A DNA stretch of 64,000 bases from an uncultured Oscillospiraceae bacterium (GTDB lineage Bacteria; Bacillota; Clostridia; Oscillospirales; Oscillospiraceae), in assembly GCA_934589145.1 (NCBI GenBank), contig CAKTNW010000003.1, forward strand, positions 52,360 to 116,359, read 5' to 3'. The position numbers and the translations under genes are program-made. Numbering within the stretch: the first letter of the stretch is position 1; each line of letters begins with the position of its first letter. A model generated the notes under the pieces. It was not told where the DNA came from. It ran no database searches and worked only from the letters and a program-made list of their open reading frames with translations. Below are positions 14,823-22,731 of the stretch, one piece after another.

Positions 14823-16082
14823 TTAGCCAAACAGCGAGATCAGCACGCCCGCGGCGATGGCGGAGCCGATGACGCCGGCCACGTTGGGGCCCATAGCGTG
14901 CATCAGCAGGAAGTTGCCGGGGTTGGCCTCCTGTCCCACCTTCTGGCTGACGCGGGCCGCCATGGGAACGGCGGACACACCGGCCGAGCCGATAAGGGGA
15001 TTGATCTTCTCCTTCAGGAACAGGTTCATGAACTTGGCCAGCAGCACGCCGCCCGCGGTACCGAAGCCGAAGGCCACGATGCCCATGCCCATGATCATCA
15101 GCGTCTTGGGGCTGAGGAACGTTGCGCCGGTGGCGGTGGCGCCCACGCTGACACCCAGGAAGATGGTGACGATGTTCATCAGTTCGTTCTGCATGGTCTT
15201 GCTGAGGCGGTCAGTCACGCCGCACTCCTTGGCCAGGTTGCCGAACATCAGGCAGGCGATCAGCGGCGCGGCGGAGGGCACCAGCAGCGCCACAAAGATG
15301 GTGACCACGATGGGGAAGATGATCTTCTCCTTCTTGCTGACCTCACGCAAGGGCTTCATGACGATCTGGCGCTCCTCCTTGGTGGTCAGCGCCTTCATGA
15401 TAGGCGGCTGGATCACGGGCACCAGCGCCATGTAGGAGTAGGCCGACACGGCGATGGGGCCCAGCAGGGCCGGGGCCAGCATGGCAGTGACGAAGATGGC
15501 GGTGGGGCCGTCCGCGCCGCCGATGATGCCCACGGAGCCTGCCTCGGCGCCGGTGAAGCCCAGCAGGCGGCAGCCTACATAGGTCATGAAGATGCCGAGC
15601 TGCGCGGCAGCGCCCAGCAGCAGGCTCTTGGGGTTGGCGATCAGCGGGCCGAAGTCGGTCATGGCGCCCACGCCCATAAAGATGAGGCAGGGATAAATGC
15701 CCAGCTTGATGCCCAGATACAGCACGTCAATGAGGCCCACGGATACCGTTTGGCCCACGGCCACGCCGCTGAGCACCGATTCCGATACGCCGGCGGCCTG
15801 CATCTCGGCAATGAACTCCGCCGTAATGGGATTGCCGCCGAACAGATCCCAGTGGACGTGCCCTCCGGCGAAGAGGATCTCGTGATACATCTCTGCGCCG
15901 GGCAGGTTGGTCACCAGCATGCCGATGGCGATCGGCACCAGCAGCAGCGGCTCAAACTTCTTGACGATGCCCAGAAACAGCAGCACGATGGCCACGACGA
16001 TCATCACGGCGCATTTCCAGTTGTCGCCCTGGAAAAACTGGTAAAAACCGGTTTGTTCGCAAAAATTCAGAATGGCTTGCAT
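14823..16082 (-). CDS. oadB: Na+-translocating decarboxylase beta subunit
   Basis: A 419-residue integral membrane protein of the OadB/GcdB/MmdB family, about nine transmembrane segments, beginning [19 protein letters not shown]. The pumping motifs are [15 protein letters not shown] (helix IIIa with the essential Asp, near residue 140) and [16 protein letters not shown] (near 180). It decarboxylates carboxybiotin and exports Na+. The ATG at 16080-16082 is used. It lies between the carrier gene and oadA, 61 bases from the latter. Confidence 0.93.
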   Translation of the reverse strand: MQAILNFCEQTGFYQFFQGDNWKCAVMIVVAIVLLFLGIVKKFEPLLLVPIAIGMLVTNLPGAEMYHEILFAGGHVHWDLFGGNPITAEFIAEMQAAGVSESVLSGVAVGQTVSVGLIDVLYLGIKLGIYPCLIFMGVGAMTDFGPLIANPKSLLLGAAAQLGIFMTYVGCRLLGFTGAEAGSVGIIGGADGPTAIFVTAMLAPALLGPIAVSAYSYMALVPVIQPPIMKALTTKEERQIVMKPLREVSKKEKIIFPIVVTIFVALLVPSAAPLIACLMFGNLAKECGVTDRLSKTMQNELMNIVTIFLGVSVGATATGATFLSPKTLMIMGMGIVAFGFGTAGGVLLAKFMNLFLKEKINPLIGSAGVSAVPMAARVSQKVGQEANPGNFLLMHAMGPNVAGVIGSAIAAGVLISLFG

Positions 16083-16095
16083 TGCGCGCCCTCCA

Positions 16096-16452
16096 TTACT
16101 GGATGGTGCACAGCAGCGCGCCGGACTCCACGGCGGCACCCTTGGTGACGGCCACGGCGGTCACCTTGCCGTCATGGGGCGCCATGATCTCGTTCTCCAT
16201 CTTCATGGCCTCCAGCACCATCAGCACCTGGCCCTTCTTCACCGTGTCACCGGCGGCCACGTTGACGGCCAGGATGTTGCCGGGCATGGGGGAGGTGATG
16301 CTCTCACCGGCGCCGGAAGCGGCAGGTGCGGGAGCGGGAGCGGCGGGAGCGGCGGGAGCGGCAGCCACAGGGGCGGCAGCGGGCGCACCGTTCATTTCTT
16401 CGATCTCGACCTCATAGGCGGTGCCGTTTACGTTGACTCTGTACTTTTTCAT
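16096..16452 (-). CDS. Biotin carboxyl carrier protein of the decarboxylase
   Basis: 118 residues: an N-terminal strand [19 protein letters not shown], an Ala/Pro linker at about 24-47, and a C-terminal biotinyl-lipoyl domain with the biotinylated lysine in the canonical LEAMKMENE motif near residue 84. The separate carrier explains why the alpha subunit lacks this domain. It shuttles CO2 between the alpha and beta subunits. Confidence 0.93.
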   Translation of the reverse strand: MKKYRVNVNGTAYEVEIEEMNGAPAAAPVAAAPAAPAAPAPAPAASGAGESITSPMPGNILAVNVAAGDTVKKGQVLMVLEAMKMENEIMAPHDGKVTAVAVTKGAAVESGALLCTIQ

Positions 16453-16466
16453 GTTACTTCTCCTCC

Positions 16467-16739
16467 TCAGATCTTTTTCATGGAAACGATACGGATGGCG
16501 CTGACGTCGGTGCCCATATCCTCGGCGATGGCGGCGGCCACGGCAGCCACCATTTCGGGGGTGAGGGCGGCTGCGGCAGGTGCCGCGGCGGACGGCGCGG
16601 GGATGGCGGGGGCTGCTGCTTTGGCGTCGGTTCTGCGTACCACATTGCTCATGACAGAGACCAGCGCGATGATGCAGATCAAGCCGACAAACACTGTGCC
16701 GATACCCATCAGGCACACAAACAAATTGGAGTAATCCAC
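16467..16739 (-). CDS. OadG-family gamma subunit
   Basis: A 90-residue protein starting at GTG (16737-16739) after GGGAGG. It has one N-terminal transmembrane helix (FVCLMGIGTVFVGLICIIAL), an Ala/Pro-rich cytoplasmic linker, and a C-terminal EMVAAVAAAIAEDMG segment ending IRIVSMKKI, as in small gamma/delta subunits that hold the complex together. First gene of the operon. Confidence 0.85.
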   Translation of the reverse strand: MDYSNLFVCLMGIGTVFVGLICIIALVSVMSNVVRRTDAKAAAPAIPAPSAAAPAAAALTPEMVAAVAAAIAEDMGTDVSAIRIVSMKKI

Positions 16740-16787
16740 TGTTGATGACCTCCCATTCCTATAATGCTGCCAATCTATGGCACCTTG

Positions 16788-16816
16788 ATTGTACCAAACG
16801 TTTGGCATAAATTCAA
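16788..16816 (-). promoter_or_regulatory. Promoter of the decarboxylase operon with central palindrome
   Basis: Minus-strand TTGAAT (16811-16816) and TACAAT (16788-16793), 17-base spacer. The spacer contains the perfect palindrome CCAAACGTTTGG (16794-16805), which abuts the -10 and is a likely operator. Confidence 0.7.
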
Positions 16817-16962
16817 CCGTTATCTTCCTGTGTCTACAAAATTTGTAAGAATGTCTAAATAATTTTTGGATAAATTGACGCTTCGGACAACTGGAGCGGG
16901 GAAGGGCTTTCCAAATAAAGGATGCCATGATATACTATAAAATATGTAAGGAGATGAGGCTG

Positions 16963-17637
16963 ATGCGTTACGGACAGGTGAAGAAGGGCGTTTTTTTGAG
17001 CCGTCCCAACCGGTTTATCGCCCATGTGGCGCTGGACGGCGTGGAGACGGTGTGCCATGTGAAGAACACGGGCCGGTGCCGTGAGCTGCTGGTGCCCGGC
17101 GCGGCGGTGTATCTGGAGAAGGGGACGAACCCCGGACGCAAGACGGCCTATGACCTGATCGCCGTGGAAAAAAACGGAAAGCTCATCAACATGGATGCCC
17201 AGGCACCCAACAAGGTGTTTGCCGAATGGGCGCTGCAATTTGATCCCACCGCCGCTGTTGTCCACAGTGAATACCGCTTCGGCCAGTCCCGGTTGGACTT
17301 CTGCCTGGAGACGCCCCAGGGGCTGCATCTGGTGGAGGTGAAGGGCGTCACGCTGGAGGAGAACGGCCACACCCGATTCCCCGACGCGCCTACGGAGCGG
17401 GGCGTGAAGCACCTCCATGAGCTGATGCACGCGGTGGAGTTAGGCCACCGGGCCACGGCGTTCTTCGTGATCCAGATGGCGGATGTGGTGGATTTCGCCC
17501 CCAATGACGCGACCCACCCCGCCTTTGGCGAGGCGCTGCGCCAGGCGAAGGCGGCGGGCGTCAACATCGCCGCCTATTGCTGCCGCGTCACGCCGGAGAG
17601 TCTGGAGATCGACCACCCGGTGGAGATCAGGCTATAA
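16963..17637 (+). CDS. sfsA: SfsA (sugar fermentation stimulation protein)
   Basis: A 224-residue SfsA family protein: FLSRPNRFIAHVALDG, CHVKNTGRCRELLVPGA with the family's signature, VVHSEYRFGQSRLDF, LVEVKGVTLEENGHTRFPDAPTERG. The fold resembles an OB domain followed by a nuclease-like domain; DNA binding is reported for E. coli SfsA but the role is unclear. ATG 16963 is chosen because AAGGAG (16948-16953) is properly spaced; an earlier ATG overlaps it. A TATACT -10 (16931-16936) lies upstream with a weak -35. Confidence 0.92.
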   Translation: MRYGQVKKGVFLSRPNRFIAHVALDGVETVCHVKNTGRCRELLVPGAAVYLEKGTNPGRKTAYDLIAVEKNGKLINMDAQAPNKVFAEWALQFDPTAAVVHSEYRFGQSRLDFCLETPQGLHLVEVKGVTLEENGHTRFPDAPTERGVKHLHELMHAVELGHRATAFFVIQMADVVDFAPNDATHPAFGEALRQAKAAGVNIAAYCCRVTPESLEIDHPVEIRL

Positions 17638-17669
17638 AAAATGTGCAGGTTTACACCTGCACATTTTTC
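17636..17669. terminator. Bidirectional terminator overlapping the end of the Nudix gene
   Basis: Stem AAAATGTGCAGGT/ACCTGCACATTTT with a TTAC loop between convergent genes. Its right arm encodes the last residues (KNVQV, stop) of the minus-strand Nudix protein. Confidence 0.88.
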
Positions 17670-18262
17670 AACAGATAGTAGGTGATGCGGGCCGTCAGGC
17701 CCCACAGGGGATAGGGCTGCGAGTCGTAGACCGGCACCTCCATGCGGCCGTCGCCCCAGGGGTAATCCGGCGGGATCTGCACGGTGCCGTAGGGGAAGTC
17801 CTGGCCGATCATGGGCCGCAGGGCATAGCGGTACAGCTTGGGCGGGTGGGCCGTCAGCCAGTCCAGCGGCAGCAGGAAGGTGTCCGCCACCTCGTCGGGA
17901 TTGGGCTGCAGCCGGTTCAGCGCAGCGGCGTCCACGCGGGCCAGCACCGGGTGCATCAGCGCATCGGAGCGGAGGTAGAGGAAATCCAGCAGACCGATGA
18001 CGTCGATGTCCGCCGGATCAATGCCCAGCTCCTCCTGCGTCTCCCGCAGGGCGCAGTCGGTGGGCGTCTCGCCCGGCTCCATCCGTCCGCCGGGGAAGCA
18101 GACCTCGTGGGGCTGGCGGATGCCGCCGGAGCGTACCTCATACAGCAGGCACAGTCCCTGTTCCGTTTCCACCAGCGGCACCAGCACAGCGTATTCCCGT
18201 TTGCTGCACAGAAGCCCCGGCGTATGGTGCTGATAGGCGTCATAAAAGGTGCGTATATCCAC
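17651..18262 (-). CDS. Nudix hydrolase, NudL/CoA-pyrophosphatase type
   Basis: A 203-residue protein starting at GTG (18260-18262) after GGGAGG. The Nudix box GGRMEPGETPTDCALRETQEELG (residues about 62-84 in two overlapping parts) has the full GX5EX7REUXEEXGU pattern, and CFPGGRMEPGE with the preceding VCFPGG matches the CoA pyrophosphatase subgroup that hydrolyses CoA to phosphopantetheine and ADP. A weak promoter (TTCAAA, TATAAT at 18309-18314) lies upstream. Other nucleotide-pyrophosphatase substrates are possible. Confidence 0.85.
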   Translation of the reverse strand: MDIRTFYDAYQHHTPGLLCSKREYAVLVPLVETEQGLCLLYEVRSGGIRQPHEVCFPGGRMEPGETPTDCALRETQEELGIDPADIDVIGLLDFLYLRSDALMHPVLARVDAAALNRLQPNPDEVADTFLLPLDWLTAHPPKLYRYALRPMIGQDFPYGTVQIPPDYPWGDGRMEVPVYDSQPYPLWGLTARITYYLLKNVQV

Positions 18263-18339
18263 GTTATTGTACCTCCCGCATGCTGTTATTGTACCATTTC
18301 TGCACCTATTATACCACAGAAAGCGGTGGTTTTGAAGCA

Positions 18340-18369
18340 AAAAATGTGGCCCCATCCTCGGATGGGGCC
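18340..18369 (-). terminator. Terminator for the Cys-rich miniprotein
   Basis: Hairpin GGCCCCATCC/GGATGGGGCC (18348-18357 and 18360-18369), followed on the minus strand by TTTTT. Confidence 0.75.
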
Positions 18370-18383
18370 GTGGTATCTAAGGT

Positions 18384-18539
18384 TTAGCAGCCGCAGCCGT
18401 TGTTGCAGCTGCAGTTGTTGTTGCAGCCGCAGTCATTGCCGCAGCCGCAGCCATTGCCGCAGAACAGGAACAGCAGGATGATGGCGATGATGATCCAGCA
18501 GCAGCTGCTGCCGCCAAAGCAAGAGTTCTGATTACACAT
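18384..18539 (-). CDS. 51-residue Cys-rich single-helix miniprotein
   Basis: Starts MCNQNSCFGGSSCCW, has one hydrophobic helix (IIIAIILLFLF), then an Asn/Gly/Cys tail of CGNGCGCGNDCGCNNNC type with 15 Cys in total. TAGGAGG precedes the ATG by the right distance and a dedicated terminator follows, so it is expressed alone. This layout (short aromatic start, TM helix, Gly/Asn/Cys tail) recurs in Oscillospiraceae and recalls YjcZ-type or spore-coat miniproteins, but no function is established. Confidence 0.7.
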   Translation of the reverse strand: MCNQNSCFGGSSCCWIIIAIILLFLFCGNGCGCGNDCGCNNNCSCNNGCGC

Positions 18540-18631
18540 AGCGTAACCTCCTATGAAATTTCAGACCCCGTAGAGAAGTCTCATTCCATAGTATGTGAGG
18601 CGCGGCAAAGTGTGAGAGGGCGGCGGGGAAA

Positions 18632-19267
18632 TTATTCCTGCGCGGTGCGGGAGATGCGGTAGCTGAGGGTCAGCAGGGTGTCTACGAAGTGGATATCCTC
18701 GGAATACACGTCGTCCGGCACGGAGATCTCCACGTTGGTGAAGTTCCAGAAGCCGCGGATGCCCAGGGCCACCAGACGGTCAGCCAGCGGCTGCGCCACG
18801 TTCTGGGGAACCGTCAGCACCGCCACATTGGGGTGATGCTGGGCCGCGTAGTCCTCCAGCTCGTCCATGGAGCGGACGGTGACGCCGTTGATCTCGTCGC
18901 CGATCAGGGCGGAGGAGACGTCGAAGGCGGAGTCCAGATGGAAGCCCACCTTGGCAAAATCGAAGTTCTGCAGCAGCGCGTGGCCCAGGTGGCCGGCGCC
19001 GATGATGATCAGCTTGTGGTCGTTGTCGATGCCCAGGATATGGCCGATCTCCGCGCGAAGCTCTGCCACATTATAACCGTAGCCCTGCTGTCCGAACTCG
19101 CCAAAGCAGCTCAGATCCTGGCGGATCTGAGAGGCGGTGATGTCCATCTTGTCGCCCAGCGAGTGGGAGGAGATGCGGACAACGCCCTTGTTGTACAGGT
19201 CGTCCAGATAGCGGTAGTACCGGGGGAGACGGTGGATCACAGCATCGGAGATTTTTTGCTTTTTCAT
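18632..19267 (-). CDS. rex: Redox-sensing repressor Rex
   Basis: A 211-residue Rex: winged helix (MKKQKISDAVIHRLPRYYRY; SHSLGDKMDITASQIRQDL) followed by a Rossmann domain (IIGAGHLGHALLQNF) and a domain-swapped C-terminal helix. It senses NADH/NAD+ and represses fermentation genes. The ATG at 19265-19267 fits family length and the AAGGA site. A near-Rex site TTGTCAA-N5-TTAACAA (19327-19345) lies upstream, with a spacer one base longer than the usual four. Confidence 0.93.
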   Translation of the reverse strand: MKKQKISDAVIHRLPRYYRYLDDLYNKGVVRISSHSLGDKMDITASQIRQDLSCFGEFGQQGYGYNVAELRAEIGHILGIDNDHKLIIIGAGHLGHALLQNFDFAKVGFHLDSAFDVSSALIGDEINGVTVRSMDELEDYAAQHHPNVAVLTVPQNVAQPLADRLVALGIRGFWNFTNVEISVPDDVYSEDIHFVDTLLTLSYRISRTAQE

Positions 19268-19366
19268 ATATACCATCCTTTGGGGGTAAAAAAATTTATA
19301 AGTTATTTTAGCGCAAGATGAAGTAGTTGTCAACTTTTTTAACAATCTTTTTTGAAAAAATTTTGC

Positions 19367-19395
19367 TTTACAACGGGGGAAGAAGTTGGTATAAT
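19367..19395 (+). promoter_or_regulatory. Sigma-A promoter of the tRNA-Arg locus
   Basis: TTTACA (19367-19372) and TATAAT (19390-19395), 17-base spacer, 37 bases ahead of the broken tRNA. No promoter is evident for the intact tRNA downstream, so that may be read from here. Confidence 0.75.
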
Positions 19396-19431
19396 AGGTA
19401 GGCCGTTCAGGAGAATGGCCCAATTTCATAC

Positions 19432-19470
19432 GCGCCCGTAGCTCAGCTGGATAGAGTGACAGACTCCGAC
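19432..19470 (+). pseudogene. 5' half of a tRNA-Arg(CCG), broken in the anticodon loop
   Basis: GCGCCCGTAGCTCAGCTGG starts a normal tRNA 5' half: acceptor strand, D arm, and anticodon-stem 5' strand, then loop CTCCGAC with anticodon CCG at 19466-19468. After 19470 the sequence (GTTTCAGGCGTCTCC) no longer pairs as an anticodon stem or T arm. The break falls in the anticodon loop, a common crossover point for tyrosine integrases. Confidence 0.75.
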
Positions 19471-19555
19471 GTTTCAGGCGTCTCCTCTTGAGATATGGCG
19501 CAAACCGTTGCGGCAACTGCGTTCGCGGGAAGCGCAGAGAAAAAATGTGTAGTCG

Positions 19556-19577
19556 TTGACTACTATTTGACTACTAT
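19556..19577 (+). repeat. Direct repeat box TTGACTACTA-T, left copy
   Basis: Two tandem TTGACTACTAT units. Twenty bases (19557-19576) recur exactly at 61987-62006 in the same orientation, and a variant TTTGACCACTAT occurs at 19747-19757. Integrase arm-site or element-end repeats are the likely explanation. Confidence 0.6.
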
Positions 19578-19600
19578 TCCCGCAGAGAACAACCAAATAT

Positions 19601-19677
19601 GCGCCTGTAGCTCAGATGGATAGAGCGTTAGACTCCGACTCTAAAGGCCGCTGGTTCGAATCCAGTCAGGCGTACCA
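19601..19677 (+). tRNA. tRNA-Arg (anticodon CCG), with encoded CCA
   Basis: A complete cloverleaf: acceptor GCGCCTG/CAGGCGT, D arm GCTC...GAGC, anticodon stem TTAGA/TCTAA with loop CTCCGAC, T arm GCTGG-TTCGAAT-CCAGT (one mismatch-tolerant pair), discriminator A and a genomic CCA. It reads CGG arginine codons. It lies 130 bases after the broken tRNA-Arg of the same anticodon and next to two integrases. Confidence 0.9.
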
Positions 19678-19713
19678 AAAACCGTCTCAAACAACATGTT
19701 TGAGACGGTTTTT
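19677..19713 (+). terminator. Terminator after tRNA-Arg
   Basis: A 16-bp stem (19677-19692 and 19698-19713) with an AACAT loop and terminal T run. Confidence 0.9.
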
Positions 19714-19794
19714 ATATGTTGATAGTTACGAAAATTGGAACCTAATTTGACCACTATGGCGCGTTTTGTGATCCGACTGAGCTATTAGACTTTA

Positions 19795-20967
19795 TCATAT
19801 CTCCAGCATCCCTTGCAGCTCCGCGCTGGCGGCTTTTTTGTTCTTGTCGAAAGCGTGGGTGTAGATGTCCAGCGTGGTGGAGGGTTGGCTGTGGCCGAGG
19901 ATACCGGCCACCGTGGCCACGTCCGCACCGCCTGCGATCATAAGGCTAGCGGCGGTGTGGCGCAGACTGTGGACGTTCAGATGCTCCGGCAGGCCGTTCT
20001 TTTTCAGGATGCACTTGAACCGCCAGGTGAAGGTGGTGGGCGTCATGGGCAGGCGTGTGCCCTGACGGCGGAACAGAAAGTCGGTTGTTTCCAATTTTCG
20101 TTCGTCGTAGGTCTGGGTGATGTATTGACATTCTCGTTGGTATTCACACAGGAGCGATTCCATCTCGGCGGAGAAGTAGACGTACCGGTCGCCGGAACGC
20201 GTCTTGGGTTCCTTGACGAAGATCTCGTCGCCGGTGATTTTTACGGCGTTGCGGCAGATGTGGATGGAGCGTTGCTCCCAGTCGATGTCCCGCCATTGCA
20301 GGGCGCAGCACTCGCCCCGCCGCATTCCTGTGGCGATGATGAGCTTGAAGTACGTCTCATACTTGATACTCTCGTTTTCCAGCGCGGCGATGATTTTCTG
20401 CGCCGTTTCCTCATCGGCGATTTTCTTTTCTGACTTCTTACCCACGTAGCGATAGGTGCGCCATGCGGGGTTATGTGTGAGAAAGCCACCCTCCACGGCA
20501 TCAGAGAGGATGCTGCACAGTGTCGCGTGCACGCCCTCAACGGTGCTTTCGGAGAGTGGCTTTCCGGTTGCGTCGCTCTTTGTCTGACGCAGGTTGGCAT
20601 AGAGTTTTCGGAAGTGCTCGGGCCGCAGGTCGGTGAGTTTGTAGTGCCCCAGTACGGGGAGAAACCGTTCCAAGTCCTGCTTATCCCGATGCAGTGTGGA
20701 CTTGGCCAGCTTGCCGGGAGCGATGTCCCGCAGCCACAGTTCTGTGTACTGGGCGAGGGTGAGATTTTTCTTCGGCTGCGGATCATCCTTGCAGGAGCGT
20801 TCAAACAGGACAGCCTGCTCGTTGAGCCATTTCTCCGTCTGCTTGGGCGTCAGCTCCTCCGGAGGCCGGACGGTTTTCTGCTGGGACTTGATGCGGTTGC
20901 CGTTGTAGTCGTAGCCCATGGAGACCACGATGAGATAGCTATTGCCGCGCTTGCGAATACTTGCCAT
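19795..20967 (-). CDS. Tyrosine-type site-specific integrase (first)
   Basis: A 390-residue phage/ICE integrase starting MASIRKRGNSYLIVVSMGYD (arm-binding beta domain). A core-binding SAM-like domain follows (LWLRDIAPGKLAKSTLHRDK). The catalytic domain has ATGMRRGECCALQW (Arg I), HSLRHTAASLMI (His-x-x-Arg) and GHSQPSTTLDIYTHAF (nucleophilic Tyr). The second ATG is preferred since GAGGAG is too close to the first. It sits with its 3' end 118 bases from the tRNA-Arg, the usual geometry for tRNA-targeting elements. Confidence 0.93.
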   Translation of the reverse strand: MASIRKRGNSYLIVVSMGYDYNGNRIKSQQKTVRPPEELTPKQTEKWLNEQAVLFERSCKDDPQPKKNLTLAQYTELWLRDIAPGKLAKSTLHRDKQDLERFLPVLGHYKLTDLRPEHFRKLYANLRQTKSDATGKPLSESTVEGVHATLCSILSDAVEGGFLTHNPAWRTYRYVGKKSEKKIADEETAQKIIAALENESIKYETYFKLIIATGMRRGECCALQWRDIDWEQRSIHICRNAVKITGDEIFVKEPKTRSGDRYVYFSAEMESLLCEYQRECQYITQTYDERKLETTDFLFRRQGTRLPMTPTTFTWRFKCILKKNGLPEHLNVHSLRHTAASLMIAGGADVATVAGILGHSQPSTTLDIYTHAFDKNKKAASAELQGMLEI

Positions 20968-21071
20968 GGTCATTCTCCTCTCTTGATATGTGTACTGTTG
21001 TGCTTTCGTCTGTCAACACAACATACTCCAAGAGACAGAAAATAGCTATACCCAAAAGACAGAAAGAACGA

Positions 21072-22265
21072 TTATTTTCCGGCGACCTTTTGCAGCGGGA
21101 AGATCATACCGCTGCCGGGATGCAGAGAAGTGAGCATGGACGCGGCGGCTTCCTGCTTGCGGGATAGTTCTGGATGGCAGTAGGTGCGTTCCAGAAAACC
21201 GGTGTCGCCGTGACCGGCCAGCTCCGCCACCGTCTGCTTATCGATGCCGCTGTGCAGCAGTGTGGAGACGAAGAAGTGGCGCAGAGTGTGCAGATGGTAC
21301 TCAGCAGGGAAACCGTTGGCGGCGTAGATCTTCCGCAGGCGTTTGGTGAATGTGTCGGGGTGAATGAGAGCCCCGTCCGAATTGACGAACAGGTAGGGAC
21401 TGAGCTTCCTGCCATGCCTTGCCGCCTCCTGTGCCAGCCGCCAGCGATAACTGAGCAGCACACCACGCAGGGCAGGGGAGAGAATGATTTGCCGACTGTG
21501 ACCGTTTTTGGTACTGCCTTCCACGACACCTTTGCCCGCCACAATACTGCGGGAGCGGCTGACAGTGAGGATGAATCCGTTGCCGCTGGTGCGGAAGTCC
21601 GACCAGCGCAGAGCGCACAGCTCACCACGGCGGCAGCCGGTAGCCATGGCCAGCAGATAGAACACGCGGAAGTGCCGCGGCTCTCTGGCGAGGGCTTGCA
21701 GCAGGTGCTGTGCTTCCTCGACAGTAGGAATGTGCTGGTCGGCGTGCGAAGCCGCGGGCAGGTCGATCATGCGGGCGGGATTTTTCTGGATGATCTCGTT
21801 GCGCTTGGCGTCGCTGAGCACAGCGGACACGGCGGACAGGTAGTGCTGGACGGTGGTTTCTTGGATGGGCTGACCACCACGATTTTTTCGCTTGCGGAGT
21901 TGGGTGAGCATATTTTCAATCGCCAGCGGACGCAACTTGCACAGCGGAATAGCACCGATATAGGGATAGACCACCTCCAGTTGGCGGCGATAGGAAGCCA
22001 GCGTACTGGGTGCATATTTGCTCTGGCGAGACAGCCAGCTCTCGGCGTAATCCTGAAAGGTAGTGCTGCCATCCTCGCTGAAGCCGTACTTGAAGCGGCG
22101 CTCCAGTTCCTCCGCTTCGTGCATGACGTACTGACGTATGCTCCGCGAAGCGACAGACTTTGGCACTTGGATGGTTTGGGATTTGCAGATTTTCTTGCCA
22201 TTGCGATAGCCGTTGCTGATGGTAATTTTGTAGCGGCGGTCACTGAGTTGCTTGATGCTGGCCAT
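21072..22265 (-). CDS. Tyrosine-type recombinase (second, divergent)
   Basis: A 397-residue recombinase only distantly like the first. It starts MASIKQLSDRRYKITISNGY. The catalytic residues are intact: ATGCRRGELCALRW, HTLRHFFVSTLLHSG and GHGDTGFLERTYCHPE with the Tyr. The start codon overlaps the stop of the upstream gene (22265), so the two are translationally coupled. It could be the element's own excision/integration enzyme or part of a second element stacked at this locus. Confidence 0.92.
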   Translation of the reverse strand: MASIKQLSDRRYKITISNGYRNGKKICKSQTIQVPKSVASRSIRQYVMHEAEELERRFKYGFSEDGSTTFQDYAESWLSRQSKYAPSTLASYRRQLEVVYPYIGAIPLCKLRPLAIENMLTQLRKRKNRGGQPIQETTVQHYLSAVSAVLSDAKRNEIIQKNPARMIDLPAASHADQHIPTVEEAQHLLQALAREPRHFRVFYLLAMATGCRRGELCALRWSDFRTSGNGFILTVSRSRSIVAGKGVVEGSTKNGHSRQIILSPALRGVLLSYRWRLAQEAARHGRKLSPYLFVNSDGALIHPDTFTKRLRKIYAANGFPAEYHLHTLRHFFVSTLLHSGIDKQTVAELAGHGDTGFLERTYCHPELSRKQEAAASMLTSLHPGSGMIFPLQKVAGK

Positions 22266-22666
22266 CAGTAGTTGTCCTCCTGAATCACATCCTTCAGCGA
22301 GATGGTACCGCGTGTGCTGTTGATCTCACGGACACTGTTGCCGCGCATCTTGTTGTAATCCTCACGGGTCATGTCCACGTCGGCGGCCAGCAAGTGGTTG
22401 GTAATGTTGTGCTCCACGGCCAGGTTGAACAGCAGCTTGGCCATACGGTTTGCGAAGACACCCAGCGTTCCCTCCAGCACATCTGCAACCGCATGGGGCA
22501 GAAACGCACCGGCGTTCTGTGCCTTCAGGTAGCCATCATAGAACCGAATGGCCTTCTCTACGAACTCACTCTGGCTGCCGCAGTTGCCCAAAACGACGTC
22601 CGATTCGACCATTTTCTTCGCTTCCGGCGTGAGCCAAAAAGCGTACTTTTCTTTGTTGTTTGTCAT
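22265..22666 (-). CDS. Small accessory protein coupled to the recombinase
   Basis: A 133-residue protein starting MTNNKEKYAFWLTPEAKKMV, with GSQSEFVEKAIRFYDGYL resembling a ribbon-helix-helix style N-terminus, then a helical hydrophobic segment (ANRMAKLLFNLAVEHNITNH) and REDYNKMRGNSVREIN near the end. Its TGA overlaps the recombinase ATG. Likely a DNA-binding regulator or directionality factor; the family is not certain. Confidence 0.6.
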   Translation of the reverse strand: MTNNKEKYAFWLTPEAKKMVESDVVLGNCGSQSEFVEKAIRFYDGYLKAQNAGAFLPHAVADVLEGTLGVFANRMAKLLFNLAVEHNITNHLLAADVDMTREDYNKMRGNSVREINSTRGTISLKDVIQEDNY

Positions 22667-22698
22667 TTGCGTTTTCCTCCTTAGAATTTTGCTGTGAC

Positions 22699-22731
22699 CC
22701 CGCAGGTTGTTCCGTAACTGCGGGATTTTTT
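22699..22731 (+). terminator. Terminator-like hairpin upstream of the recombinase operon
   Basis: CCCGCAG (22699-22705) pairs with CTGCGGG (22718-22724), followed by a T run. No plus-strand gene precedes it, so it may be a relic or block incoming transcription. Confidence 0.45.

Noticed and set aside
19768-19790. Minus-strand sequence like a tRNA D arm (TAATAGCTCAGTCGG)
   Set aside because: No acceptor stem, anticodon arm or T arm can be built around it. It might be a tiny relic, but the evidence is too thin.
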